DNA from: Elusimicrobiota bacterium
GTDB lineage: Bacteria; Elusimicrobiota; Elusimicrobia; UBA1565
Length of the DNA stretch: 41,972 bases
Assembly (NCBI GenBank): GCA_016218495.1
Contig: JACRDU010000099.1
Location: 1 to 41,972, forward strand
Direction of reading: 5' to 3'
The notes below the pieces were generated by a model that worked only from the letters and a program-made list of their open reading frames with translations, was not told where the DNA came from and did not search any database. Both the position numbers and the translations under genes were made by a program. This document shows positions 35,201-41,972 of this stretch, in pieces; position 1 is the first letter of the stretch, and each line of letters begins with the position of its first letter.

Positions 35201-36859
35201 CAGGTGCACCCAGTTCGTGGCTCCGGTCCCCTCCTCCTTGGCCATATGCGTGGTGATCGCCCCCACGCTGAAGATCCGGGCGTCCATCCCGGTGTCCCCG
35301 ATGTCCTTCTGAGTGGCGAGCAACGCCCCCTGGAGTATCCCCATCGGGGCGGCGTGGTCAGCCTTCAGCAGCTCTTCCTCGATGCGGTCATAGGCCTGGA
35401 GCAGCTTCTGGATGCGCCGGGCGATGTCGCCCCCGCGCTTCATGTACTTCTCCCGGTCCGCCGCGGAGAGGTCGAGCTTGTCCAAGGCCTCCCGCAGGGC
35501 CTTGGAGTCGGGAGAATTCACGACCTCTTTGGTGATCCACTTGCCGTCCGTGCCCTTATAGACTTCCCAGCTGACGCTCTCGAGCTGGCCGTAGGCCTGC
35601 CCGCGCTGGGCCTCGAGGTAGGCCAAGGTCAGGTATTTCTTGACCAGGGCCTCGTCGGCCTGCAGGCCTTGGATCTCGGACTGCGTGATGACCTCGCGCG
35701 ACTTGAACGCGGCGACGCGCGTCTGATACTCCTTGAGGAACTCCTCGGCCTTGCCCACGTACTCGTCGCGCTTGGCGAGCTTGCAGGTGGCCAGGTCCCA
35801 GACGCTCACGACCTTCTTATTGCATTGGCGGTCGAATACGTTGAGGCTCTCGCCCTGCGCCTTCTTCGTGAGCTTGGCCAGCATGGCGTCCGTGTTCTTG
35901 AGGATCATCTCCTCGGTGACGTTCTCCTGGAGCAAGGTGGCCAGCTTCACCAGGAGGTCGATCTTGTAGCCCAGCCGCGAGCGCTCCGTGTCCTTCACGA
36001 GGAGGCAGGCGCTGTAGTCCAGCATCTCGAAGTTGTAGCGGCCGGTCTCCGGCACGCGCGGCGCGCAGGCGGGCTTGCCCGGGGCCCGGTTCATGGCCTC
36101 CTGGGACTTCTTGATGTCGCGGCTGAAGGTGGTGACGCCGCCCTGCTCTCCGCAGACCCACTCGTCCCAGGTCCCGGCCGAGCGGTGCTTGGCCTCGAAG
36201 GCGTCGTACTGGGACTTGTTCATCACCAGAGGCTCGGAGGACGGCGCCCAGTTGCGGCTCCGGCAAGCCCAGTTCTTGGCCATGCGCACGGCCACGCCCT
36301 CGTCGTCCATGAAGACGAAGGAGTCGGCGGTCTGCATCTGCGTGTACTGCGCCTCGGGGCGGGCCCGGGCCGCGCCGTCGAAGCTCACCGAAAGCAGCGC
36401 CGTCTGCTCGAAGGACCTGTCCTTGCCGCCCCCCGGAGCCGGGCCGTCCCCGAAGAGCTTGAACAGGTCGCCGAAGCGCTGCTGGGCCTCCTGCTGCGAC
36501 TGCTCCGCCGCCTTGAGCATCTTCGGGGTGGCGTTGCCGGCCTGGCGCATCTGGTCGAAGGTGGGCGAGAAGTCGCGCACGCGCTCCGGGGTGTCCTTGC
36601 GCAGGTACTGGTAGATGACCTCGCCGATGGCCGTCAGCTTGCCGTCCTGCGCCACATATGTGCGCAGGGGGTCGTCGGGCCCTTTGAAGACCTTGTTCTG
36701 TTCGAGGAAGGCGATGGCCTCCTTCGCGTCAGTGCCGGAGGAAGCGGCCGCCGGGGGCGTCTCGCCGGCGAAAACCCGCCCAGCCGTCGGACCCACCCGA
36801 AGGGCGGGGTCCAGGACGGCCATGACGGCCGCGAGGAAGAGGGCGAGGGGTCGGCGCAT
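29240..36859 (-). CDS. 2539-residue SecA-like ATPase with N-terminal signal sequence
   Basis: Residues 1-31 look like a signal peptide (RRPLALFLAAVMAVLDPALR). All six Cys lie at about 198-359, suggesting an oxidised extracytoplasmic domain. Hydrophobic segments lie at about 660-697 and weakly at about 754-780. From about 1360 the SecA motif order appears: RPEQFEG, Walker A MKTGGGKTLL (about 1382), TVQSNLESQA like SecA motif Ia, Walker B GDEMDG (about 1472), GFSGTAGKQF (about 2202), VVLSLPDTRT, DTRVGGRGLDL (about 2339), and QAQGRIDLGRI (about 2387). About 700 mostly helical residues separate the two ATPase halves, where SecA has its much shorter preprotein-binding domain. It is about three times the length of SecA. 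It may be a membrane-tethered motor with its ATPase returned to the cytoplasm through the central hydrophobic segment. Confidence 0.85.
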   Translation of the reverse strand: MRRPLALFLAAVMAVLDPALRVGPTAGRVFAGETPPAAASSGTDAKEAIAFLEQNKVFKGPDDPLRTYVAQDGKLTAIGEVIYQYLRKDTPERVRDFSPTFDQMRQAGNATPKMLKAAEQSQQEAQQRFGDLFKLFGDGPAPGGGKDRSFEQTALLSVSFDGAARARPEAQYTQMQTADSFVFMDDEGVAVRMAKNWACRSRNWAPSSEPLVMNKSQYDAFEAKHRSAGTWDEWVCGEQGGVTTFSRDIKKSQEAMNRAPGKPACAPRVPETGRYNFEMLDYSACLLVKDTERSRLGYKIDLLVKLATLLQENVTEEMILKNTDAMLAKLTKKAQGESLNVFDRQCNKKVVSVWDLATCKLAKRDEYVGKAEEFLKEYQTRVAAFKSREVITQSEIQGLQADEALVKKYLTLAYLEAQRGQAYGQLESVSWEVYKGTDGKWITKEVVNSPDSKALREALDKLDLSAADREKYMKRGGDIARRIQKLLQAYDRIEEELLKADHAAPMGILQGALLATQKDIGDTGMDARIFSVGAITTHMAKEEGTGATNWVHLNIWSKGLNKFSKLWGGDWQGEYIEARKTIDHAMPHLDGVVKSIVAGDFAAARQTALGMDPGALRTHWQAEAGSAGDDVGVSERVEASLRKLSGAVTKAMKDNMWFNIARDIVVSSVVLAVAAPAFAAVLTGIAKTAFSVANAVGTATRTAKVISTVARVVGGIAEHTAIRLQSLSPAANTLRQKTLMGRVLTATAIRGVNAGVRHAVFALGMSGGMSGGINWAMHEIKADSPYKSGGQAFVEGYKAGAKWGANNAWVLYAGLPSSAFEETALSGAANSLANRGLAGNVAGGVQWVADKGLARFGKATGANISDRFLGWMMGKGTAGAIGGTTLSMADQFAKYYAFNKLVEGTASGLSWRLNSVDGDDVERRIKRAQQAGLHAMEMPYWAAIPTFSAKTAMQVEQMQRSRQGFEEYKKAGELDRVANAAADIADLPLKNAPKRPMLNRLFEFNLMEATGEKGSFKVTKEMKYEAIRLELEQSVTGGGKGVQANPFEYFRISQMDEGMAGRLHVTDEVRDQAQGLFEKSILENTKLSERILKATPGTNLEGFGRVRLGHQEEVSRVLFSGDRAGKPVPKAQLELAKGVLSPYLKTEEHVAVTAKDLLVSLKEAKSVSPAYQKFVDGMIERTGSWRGDPAQVKKVGYMDLVAEFRAEAKAKSGVLAPAEVSVITKMMDYLDSIHARFNHFNHVGTASTRAERALVALKTEASSGGAANPIVASTIDDMLGNLRAWRDKQPNLEAAVGDSYKQMLTGIKQTVDGITSKLDIPDLALLKSAVNEMEAAPWLLRNAQNRPLPGWRPEQFEGLMHFLRNISVEGQATSEVVRQFMLMKTGGGKTLLAFEGWLPIAEADAVMHGSKKLKTIFLTVQSNLESQARVDFRSSKKLLTDMQIDTWEGFKTKIAEKKLSASGGADEYWILGDEMDGAALQPALTIGEQTAGIGRENTGYRLLKNISNRMKEVLDRGPAEVRKAVQNDARRQQMMVDSMEPGKLQTELRGTTEELVALSDRMAALQKKGDMAGMERLAKRVTKVLETQTTLLKGSDGAATKTILEAGERIAQTVQNRSVVGGADWKLAKTLFGDMLREQEAIVNQTAPLGSKQAKTLQRLAKIQRSEGNISEALKLEAQATKILTESKQARAGLDANAVKFQELLKEGKPGWEQSARKLIAERTQLVEKTVVKDNPIYETFARMREDMYSLVHSKLRTTQTWELLADTPGKTAKTLEMAAETFSPPSQKLIAEANALRNQAHGKPPEQAASLRAQAEKLLAEARAKAPAYEMAKQLRRQALGKPAAEAQILTQKAQDIITQADARASALRAQAAKVRAELGKPLNAEQKAAYEVRDQAQGMLMQAERRLQAARAELKTAGPSPSAELIEGLKAAETEAGRWRTDFQKANSKVTSFEGTQVQAAKQMLAQLELEAAGASKSWTPHLDAFKGPEADGLRRALASLETSFQSQGKRLDWTPERAVDVLQRRISGVTATEYAARTALRYTGTQWVLSKLPGVKETRWARPMSQSDVGLARVYAKELIRQFLSDPFMTPQVRWKMIWTLAPSALWPRGVTGRGSSWVMTELLNLATGYTDNPANIRMDNITGRVNVIHNGQWFDSMDTPTRRFWEIEYKSDLTLPYDHKTQVTMNDFVRDNFNVRFVGFSGTAGKQFREYLAKYRTVIGGVGSQGAKDVGLQLHEGPAGKFKAIGDAVRDAMTHDAAQLAAGKQADALVVLSLPDTRTVKAVRNYLLKTGAIKPDQIAMVFSDSELLRLNRPEANVSRQMNLKGLEGGKVKLLILDTRVGGRGLDLNFKGKDNPGPKDFGGYFKFKMLVLDPQLASEAHFLQAQGRIDLGRIHSSVDPKRLWHPEAATREFAMVMDLESAQRDPVFMRMMRSEPIFQQLRTNARVNEIASANGRYSPNWTDINTFVLEAKRNGKEGFVTGLYEDTVRKYLAEKQLQVELDQLRSAGVDQTAPGFDPSLYGLHPVVPGTAYPGMP

Positions 36860-36866
36860 TGTGCCC

Positions 36867-36884
36867 TTACTACCCAGGAGGATA
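36867..36884 (-). promoter_or_regulatory. Promoter candidate for the SecA-like gene
   Basis: TATCCT (36884-36879) would give a leader of about 13 nt carrying AAGG before the ATG at 36859. Alternatively TAGTAA (36872-36867) lies 7 nt before the ATG. Neither has a good -35 box, so read-through from the upstream gene is also possible. Confidence 0.3.
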
Positions 36885-36949
36885 ACAGGGAAGGCCTATG
36901 CCCACCAGGGGGGTTGGACCTACGCGTCCGTCGGGACCGAAGGCCTACT

Positions 36950-36975
36950 GGGGCTGGGCCTTAGGGCCCAGCCCC
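36950..36975 (-). terminator. Strong 11-bp hairpin between the 1061-residue gene and the SecA-like gene
   Basis: GGGGCTGGGCC (36950-36960) and GGCCCAGCCCC (36965-36975) are perfect inverted repeats around a 4-nt loop. The hairpin begins 14 nt past the stop of the 36989-40174 gene. No T-tract follows, so it would be an attenuating or mRNA-stabilising hairpin rather than a classical intrinsic terminator. Confidence 0.5.
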
Positions 36976-36988
36976 GGAGTGGCCCCGG

Positions 36989-39900
36989 CTACTTCTGGAC
37001 GCAGGCGGCGCCGTCCATCTTGGCCCCGCAGCGGTCGCAGGCGGCCTTCTTGTCCATGCCCCACCAGGCCACGACTCCCAGGCAAGCGTCTTTGGACTGC
37101 CCGGTAGCCGCGATGAAGCCGGAGGCCTCGATGGTAGGCTGGTCGCCTTTCGTGACGCTCAGGTTGACCTGGTCGGGGGCCGGCCCCTTGAGGGTCAGGC
37201 CGCCGATCTGGATGTCCTTGGGCAACTTGACCCGGTTATCGGCGGGGTCCCGGAAGGCCAGGGTGGGCTCCTTCGAGCGGCGCGCCCCACCGCCTTGAGA
37301 AGTCATAGCGAAGGCGATGTACCAGGACTTCTTCCCGTCCTCCTCGTTGAAGTAGAGGGCGGCGTCGGCGGGCTTCGGGTCCACGCGGGTCAGCTTCTTC
37401 CCGCTGGCGAGTTCGGTGGCGTCCCGGAACGCCCCGTCGACCTGCGTGGTCGAGGTCGGGTCGAGCGGGAAGCCTTGGCCGACGTTGGGCACCCGGTCGG
37501 GCGCATTCTCGGCGCCCTGGTTGCACACTTTGTATTCGGGATAGAGGCAGTAGAACACATCGCCGTTCTTCCCGTTGACCCCAGCCTTCAGGGCTCCTTT
37601 CCCGAACTCCGGCCCGCTGACGTTCCAGCCCTTCACGGGCGCCTCGGCCGCCAGGGCTTTGCGCAGATTGGCGACGGCCTCATCCGCCTTTGCCCCGAAA
37701 CCCGCGGCCCTCAGGACGGTTCCGAGTACCTGGATGTCCGCGATGTCTTTGATCTCGGCCCCGATCAGGTAATAGCCGAGGTCTCCGGTCTTGTAATCCC
37801 CGCCCTCAGCCGAAACCTTCTCCAGGTCCACGAAGGTGATGCCCCGGTCGGTCTTGCTGGCCAGCACCCGGCCGCTCAAGACGATCTCTTCCTGCTCGGA
37901 GGCGGCGGAAGCGGTGCCGCCCATCCCGGGGGGCCATAGCCCGAGGGTATGGGGGTGGAAGATGTTCTGCTTATCGAAGGGCGTCTTGCTGGTGACGCCC
38001 ATCACACGCTGTCCCGGCCCCTTGGGGAGCGCTTCCTCGGAGATGGCGTAGAAGCGCACGCGCTCTTTGGCGGCGGGAGACAAGGCTTCGTTGAGGCGCG
38101 CCGCGCGGGGGTTGTCCGAGCGGTAGCCCCCCTGTATCTCGCCCGGCCAGCCGTCGGTCTGGGCCGGGTCCGGTCTGGCGCCGCCTTGGCCCGGATTGGC
38201 CGTCGCCGGAGTCGAAGGCTGGGTTCCCGGCCCGGGCTGCGGCCCAGGGATATCCGGCTTGGCCGTCGGCACGGGCTTGAAGTCGTCTCCCTCGGCGGGC
38301 TCCCAGATACCCGCCCCCTCGTTCCATTGCAGCCCCTGCCACTTCCCACCGATATTCCGGCCCAGCGAAACCTTGTTGCTGAGGTTTCGCGGCTGGCCGT
38401 CCTGCAACTTGTTCACCTCCGTCATCATGGCAGGCATCCACCGCCTCGCGGACATCCCTGCGCCCGGAATTTCAATGGCTGCTCGCTGAGCCTCCAAATC
38501 CTGCTCATCCCAAAAGAGAAGGTTGCCGGTATTGGTCGCTTCACCCGTCACGCGATACGCCCGTCCCGCGATCATGACGCGGTTTCCGCTCTCCAGCGCC
38601 TTCTTCGCCCTGTTTTGGAAGAGACTGTTGATGGAGGGCATCTGCCCCGGCGGATTTCCGAAAACCGGCATCGCATCAGCCGGGTCCTTTGTGGACCCCT
38701 CGGGCCGGGCAATCGATATGTTAACGTCGTCTCCCGAGGGGGTCAAATCAATCTTGTACTGCTTTCCCCCACCAATCAGAGCCATCACCTTCGAGCCGTA
38801 TTGGTCGATCGGAATCCGCTTGCCGTAGATGTCAGATGGGTTGGAAATGTCATACAGACCAAGTTCGTGAGTTAGCTCAACGGAAGGAGGATCGCCTGGC
38901 CCTATCGTTCTCTTAGTACGGACGACAAGAGACAACAGGCGGCCGTCCAGAGAGAACACGTTAGGGTCACCCCAGGCACCGAAAAGCTGGCCAACTCCGA
39001 ATTCGGAGGATGGGGCCGCGGGGAGTGCGGGGATTCTGCCTCCCGAGCCACCGGGAACACGCGGGCCTGAATTCGGGGCCGTCCCCACCGACCGCGCAAT
39101 GTCCGTCACGCCGCGCTGAAGCGCCTGGAGGATGTATTGAGACTCGGTGCCGGCGTCAAGGATGAACGCCGCCGCCCACTCCGGCTTGCCTTGGTAAGGA
39201 TTCCGCCTCTGACCTTGGTCAGGCTGCTTGTTGCAGTATTGGACGGGAGCGTCCTTCGCGTCGAATTGCCAGCGTCCGAGGCAATCCACCAGCTTGTTCT
39301 CACCGTCTTTCAGGAGAGCCCGCTCATCTATGAGATACTTCTTCGTGGCCGAACTCTTAGCCACCCAGGACGGCACGGACGAGCCCGCGCCGATTACATA
39401 GTAGATCCAGAGCGCATGCTGCCTGCGCTCGGGCCTTCTCACGACGGTCCTGACAGACTCGAGCACGATCCCCTCCTGAGGGGACTGCGAGCGCGACTCG
39501 GGATGAATGAACGACTTCTCCCCATGGGAATTCCAGGTGAACTCGGCGATTCGCTTGGCGATGTCGTCCATCTGTTCGGCGGTCGTGACCTCTCTGCCGA
39601 TTTCGCCGATGGGGCCGGTCTCAGCGCCCAAGGGCTTTCCGTCGGGCAAATTCGGGACCGGTCCTGGGTTCCGGCGCGTGCTTGGAGCCGGGTCGGGCGG
39701 AAGCGTGCCCGGGTTGGGGGTCGGGGCAGGCTCGGCGCGGACCGGAGACGCCGGGGCCGGCCTCGGGGCCGGCGGAACGAATGTCTTTTCGGTCCACGCC
39801 GTCCCGCCCTTGACTATGTCCGAGGCCGCTCCCTGCTCGGTGATGAGGTGAATCTTGAACTTCTCCCCTTTTGCGGGCAGCCGCCAGAGGTGGCTCCGCG

Positions 39901-40174
39901 CCAAATGGGCGTTGTCCAGCACCGGCTCCGTGTAGAAGTTAATGCGCTCGTGTCCGCCATCGTTGGTAAAAGGCGCGTTCTTGGGGTAGTAATAGACATA
40001 GGTCTTGCCATTGTGGACGTAGCGCACCTCGAGCCACTCGACGGCGACCGCGGCATCCCTTGATTTTTGAACGGCCGGTTTGGCCAGGAGGGCCGGAGCT
40101 GAGAGCGGGACGAGGACTGCCGCGAGAACTAGGACGCGCGCCAATGCGCGCACGAGAGGGGTCGGCGTAGTCAT
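36989..40174 (-). CDS. Large secreted protein of unknown function with Cys-rich C-terminus
   Basis: A 1061-residue protein from the ATG at 40174, which has GGTGAG three nt upstream and gives a clean signal peptide (about residues 1-31). An in-frame TTG at 40243 is part of the -35 box and is rejected. An N-terminal beta-like domain (VEWLEVRYVHNGKTYVYYYP) is followed by a Pro-rich linker (about 130-175), then mixed globular regions, a second Pro/Gly linker (about 640-680), and a C-terminal domain with two Cys near the middle (VFYCLYPEYKVC). The tail has four clustered Cys (AACDRCGAKMDGAAC), which may bind metal or form disulfides. I recognise no family. Its position directly upstream of the SecA-like gene suggests a shared process in the envelope. 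Confidence 0.75.
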   Translation of the reverse strand: MTTPTPLVRALARVLVLAAVLVPLSAPALLAKPAVQKSRDAAVAVEWLEVRYVHNGKTYVYYYPKNAPFTNDGGHERINFYTEPVLDNAHLARSHLWRLPAKGEKFKIHLITEQGAASDIVKGGTAWTEKTFVPPAPRPAPASPVRAEPAPTPNPGTLPPDPAPSTRRNPGPVPNLPDGKPLGAETGPIGEIGREVTTAEQMDDIAKRIAEFTWNSHGEKSFIHPESRSQSPQEGIVLESVRTVVRRPERRQHALWIYYVIGAGSSVPSWVAKSSATKKYLIDERALLKDGENKLVDCLGRWQFDAKDAPVQYCNKQPDQGQRRNPYQGKPEWAAAFILDAGTESQYILQALQRGVTDIARSVGTAPNSGPRVPGGSGGRIPALPAAPSSEFGVGQLFGAWGDPNVFSLDGRLLSLVVRTKRTIGPGDPPSVELTHELGLYDISNPSDIYGKRIPIDQYGSKVMALIGGGKQYKIDLTPSGDDVNISIARPEGSTKDPADAMPVFGNPPGQMPSINSLFQNRAKKALESGNRVMIAGRAYRVTGEATNTGNLLFWDEQDLEAQRAAIEIPGAGMSARRWMPAMMTEVNKLQDGQPRNLSNKVSLGRNIGGKWQGLQWNEGAGIWEPAEGDDFKPVPTAKPDIPGPQPGPGTQPSTPATANPGQGGARPDPAQTDGWPGEIQGGYRSDNPRAARLNEALSPAAKERVRFYAISEEALPKGPGQRVMGVTSKTPFDKQNIFHPHTLGLWPPGMGGTASAASEQEEIVLSGRVLASKTDRGITFVDLEKVSAEGGDYKTGDLGYYLIGAEIKDIADIQVLGTVLRAAGFGAKADEAVANLRKALAAEAPVKGWNVSGPEFGKGALKAGVNGKNGDVFYCLYPEYKVCNQGAENAPDRVPNVGQGFPLDPTSTTQVDGAFRDATELASGKKLTRVDPKPADAALYFNEEDGKKSWYIAFAMTSQGGGARRSKEPTLAFRDPADNRVKLPKDIQIGGLTLKGPAPDQVNLSVTKGDQPTIEASGFIAATGQSKDACLGVVAWWGMDKKAACDRCGAKMDGAACVQK

Positions 40175-40214
40175 TTTCTCACCCGGGGTCCGGTGTCCGG
40201 TGTCCGTCGTCGGC

Positions 40215-40243
40215 AGTATAGCCTGAGAGCCTACAAACAGCAA
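40215..40243 (-). promoter_or_regulatory. Sigma70-type promoter for the 1061-residue gene
   Basis: Minus strand TTGCTG (40243-40238), 17-nt spacer, TATACT (40220-40215). The predicted start site at about 40208 gives a 34-nt leader. The leader contains a short tandem repeat of CCGGACA-type units and the Shine-Dalgarno GGTGAG just before the ATG at 40174. Confidence 0.65.
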
Positions 40244-40307
40244 GGGCCGGGAGGCCTAGCAGCCCGTGGGTCTCCTAGCCCATCCGGTGCGCCGGCCGTT
40301 CGGCCCG

Positions 40308-41972
40308 CTACGGCGCCCGTGCTACCGCCGCATCCCCCGCCGGCAGATTCTTTCCGATGATGAGCGCCAGATTCCTCGCATTCGCCGTAACTCTCACCGA
40401 TTCCGCCGCATTCTCGGAATTGTCCGAGACCATTGTTCCGCGAACACCTTTGATAGCGCCGTCGAAGGACTGCTTGTATATTCCTTTCGCGCAAGCAGCG
40501 TCGCAACCATCTCGGGTTGCCGCCGCCTTATAAGCGTCCCAGGCAGGCTTGTGCGCGCTGATGAGGGGCCCTCCTTCCTTTTCAGTCAGTGGCTGGGTGT
40601 ACTGCAGCATATTGTTGTAGGTTGTCCCCACCGCGCCCATGCCTTCTACGGGAGTGCCTCCCTCGACAGGCTTTAGCTGGTCACTATTCGCTTTCCCATG
40701 AAGAGCATCACGGGCGGCCACGGCTTCCTTGTTCATCGCTACCCAATTCTGATGGCGCACGTCGATGTCCACGCTTGTCTTATTCAGCGCCTCGTCCTTG
40801 TTGTTGATGACGATGGTTCGCCACTCCGGATACTGCGTCGTCGTCCCCTGGGCGTTGTCCCCATCCGCAATCTCGCCGGGGATAATGGTTTTCGTCAAGA
40901 CATCCTGACCCTCCTTCAGCGATGCGGCAGCCGCTTCGGCCGCTTCCTGCGCCTCCTTGAGGGCCTTGTTGACGGTTCCAATGGCCTTTTGCGCCGCTTC
41001 ATGGTTCTTGAGCGCCACCTCGAAAGCCTCAGCAGCCTTCGCGACTGCCTCCTTGGCAGATTCAATATTGGGCTCCTTTTCCTCTGAGAAGTTGAGCGCC
41101 TTGTACGCTTCTTCCAATTTCTCAGCAGCGGTATTCAGTTTTTGACCAGCCCCGAGCAGGAGCTTTCCCTCACCGCTGGTTTCGTTATTCATCGCGTCAG
41201 CAGCAAGTTCAACCTTCTGGAATGCCGTCTGCAGGGAGTCGGATGCGGCTTTGAGATGGCCGTATCCGGTCTCAATGGTCTTTGCGGCCTCCGACAGGTC
41301 GCAAGTCTTCTTCTTCAGGCTCGCAGACATCCCGGGCGAATTGGCGCAGGCCGACTCCATAAGCCTCATCCGAGCGCTCAACTCTTGTCTCCCCCGCTGA
41401 AGGTTTCCGGAGGTTTGTCCAAGATGGGACTGATATTGCCGATTGTTACGGGCTCCCGCCGCAGGAACCTGGCCGGGAGGGTGAATGGTCCCACCCCCCT
41501 CCGCGGGGTCGTCGGGGGCGCTGCCGTTCAGAGTGACATCCTGACACCCCGTGGCCTTAAGCCCGTTCTTGCACGCCACGGTCCCGCTAACATGGCTGCA
41601 TTCGAGCTGGCCGAACTTCGCCATCGATATGAACTTGAAGTCTCCTGCGGCACATTGGAATCCTCGAGTCCCCTTCCCGCCGGCGACGGCGTTGCCTATC
41701 ATGTTGGCGAACGGGTCGAGCACCGCCTTCTCGGCGAACTTGCCGAACATGTCGAAGCCCATCTTGATGGCCGACTCCTCGAGCATCTTCCGGCGGCCGA
41801 ACTCGCTCCATTCCTTCTTCTTCCACTTCAGGTCCATCTGCTTTTCCATCTCCATCTTCTGGCGCAGGAAAGCCAGCGACTCGCCGAGCTGCTTGGCGTC
41901 CTTCGAGTTGCTGCCGCCGGGGTTCTTGGTCTCGTCGCCCTGCCCCGGACGCCCGCCGAAGTTGCCCGCGCC
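40308..41972 (-). CDS. Coiled-coil, Cys-containing protein, 5' end beyond the window
   Basis: The frame is open from the right edge to the TAG at 40310-40308 (554 codons visible). An ATG at 41855 lies in frame, but the coding frame continues above it with sensible Gly-rich sequence (GAGNFGGRPGQGDETKNPGG), so the true start is outside. The visible part has a Lys/Glu-rich helix, then a hydrophobic-to-Gly stretch (AVLDPFANMIGNAVAGGKG), several Cys (FQCAAGD, LECSH, VACKNG, TGCQD), and a long Ala/Glu/Lys coiled coil (about 200-330 of the visible part). A Cys pair DGCDAACAKG lies near the end. It is somewhat less GC-rich than the giant genes. No family recognised. It is 64 nt upstream of the promoter of the 1061-residue gene, on the same strand. 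Confidence 0.75.
   Translation of the reverse strand, partial: GAGNFGGRPGQGDETKNPGGSNSKDAKQLGESLAFLRQKMEMEKQMDLKWKKKEWSEFGRRKMLEESAIKMGFDMFGKFAEKAVLDPFANMIGNAVAGGKGTRGFQCAAGDFKFISMAKFGQLECSHVSGTVACKNGLKATGCQDVTLNGSAPDDPAEGGGTIHPPGQVPAAGARNNRQYQSHLGQTSGNLQRGRQELSARMRLMESACANSPGMSASLKKKTCDLSEAAKTIETGYGHLKAASDSLQTAFQKVELAADAMNNETSGEGKLLLGAGQKLNTAAEKLEEAYKALNFSEEKEPNIESAKEAVAKAAEAFEVALKNHEAAQKAIGTVNKALKEAQEAAEAAAASLKEGQDVLTKTIIPGEIADGDNAQGTTTQYPEWRTIVINNKDEALNKTSVDIDVRHQNWVAMNKEAVAARDALHGKANSDQLKPVEGGTPVEGMGAVGTTYNNMLQYTQPLTEKEGGPLISAHKPAWDAYKAAATRDGCDAACAKGIYKQSFDGAIKGVRGTMVSDNSENAAESVRVTANARNLALIIGKNLPAGDAAVARAP

Noticed and set aside
32636-36964. A 1442-codon plus-strand open frame opposite the SecA-like gene
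   Set aside because: Same reason; the minus frame carries all ATPase motifs, while the plus frame has the low-complexity composition of an antisense shadow.
40175-40243. A longer N-terminus (start at 40243) for the 1061-residue protein
   Set aside because: It would place the promoter inside the gene and bury the signal peptide behind 23 hydrophilic residues.
8883-40258. Recurring AGGCCTA in intergenic regions (8883, 8931, 36892, 36941, 40252)
   Set aside because: The same heptamer and its complement are frequent inside coding sequence of this GC-rich DNA (Ala-Tyr codons), so a regulatory meaning is not supported.
1-41972. CRISPR arrays, tRNA or rRNA genes, phage modules
   Set aside because: None could be recognised on either strand by reading; no evenly spaced repeats or tRNA-like folds were found in the few intergenic gaps.

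Overview
The window is a GC-rich bacterial fragment (about two thirds G+C by eye) in which almost every base is coding. Most genes lie on the minus strand. The organism is diderm: there are outer-membrane (TolC-like) modules, many signal peptides, LysM/FecR and histidine-kinase proteins. Very large secreted or membrane proteins rich in Ala/Pro low-complexity sequence suggest Elusimicrobiota or a related candidate lineage. That assignment is an inference from protein style; no rRNA, tRNA or other phylogenetic marker is present. I see no CRISPR array or prophage, and no gene-free stretch longer than about 240 bases.

Layout. (1) 1-8.3 kb: a truncated single-pass membrane protein (minus); a CBM48-like membrane protein translationally coupled to a degenerate GH57-like secreted protein (plus); a histidine kinase coupled to a LysM/FecR protein (minus); and a multi-pass Ala/Gly/Met-rich membrane protein (plus). 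(2) 8.3-10.7 kb: a secreted thermonuclease-fold nuclease and a secreted HEAT-repeat protein with a Cys-rich centre. (3) 10.7-26.3 kb: one 5214-residue protein with signal peptide, N-terminal membrane segments, about 1100 residues of helical/coiled-coil sequence, a beta-rich segment, three tandem TolC-like modules and a C-terminal membrane anchor. (4) 26.4-29.2 kb: a cassette with a REP-associated tyrosine transposase (RAYT) and two AT-richer genes, bounded by two imperfect 28-bp hairpin repeats in direct orientation. (5) 29.2-42 kb: a 2539-residue protein that carries an N-terminal signal sequence yet has all the SecA/DEAD-type ATPase motifs, a 1061-residue secreted protein, and a 5'-truncated coiled-coil protein.

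How the parts may work together. The most interesting hypothesis is that regions 3 and 5 were once one contiguous envelope locus: SecA-like motor, giant single-chain TolC-like channel and secreted accessory proteins, later split by the RAYT cassette. Removing the cassette between its flanking repeats would bring the stop of the motor gene to about 100 nt from the start of the giant gene. A second window-wide theme is promoter geometry. At several genes a TAnnnT box sits only 6-8 nt before the start codon and no Shine-Dalgarno sequence is visible, which predicts leaderless mRNAs. The genes at 898 and 40174 instead have ordinary short leaders with Shine-Dalgarno sites. All functional assignments come from reading motifs; no database search was run.
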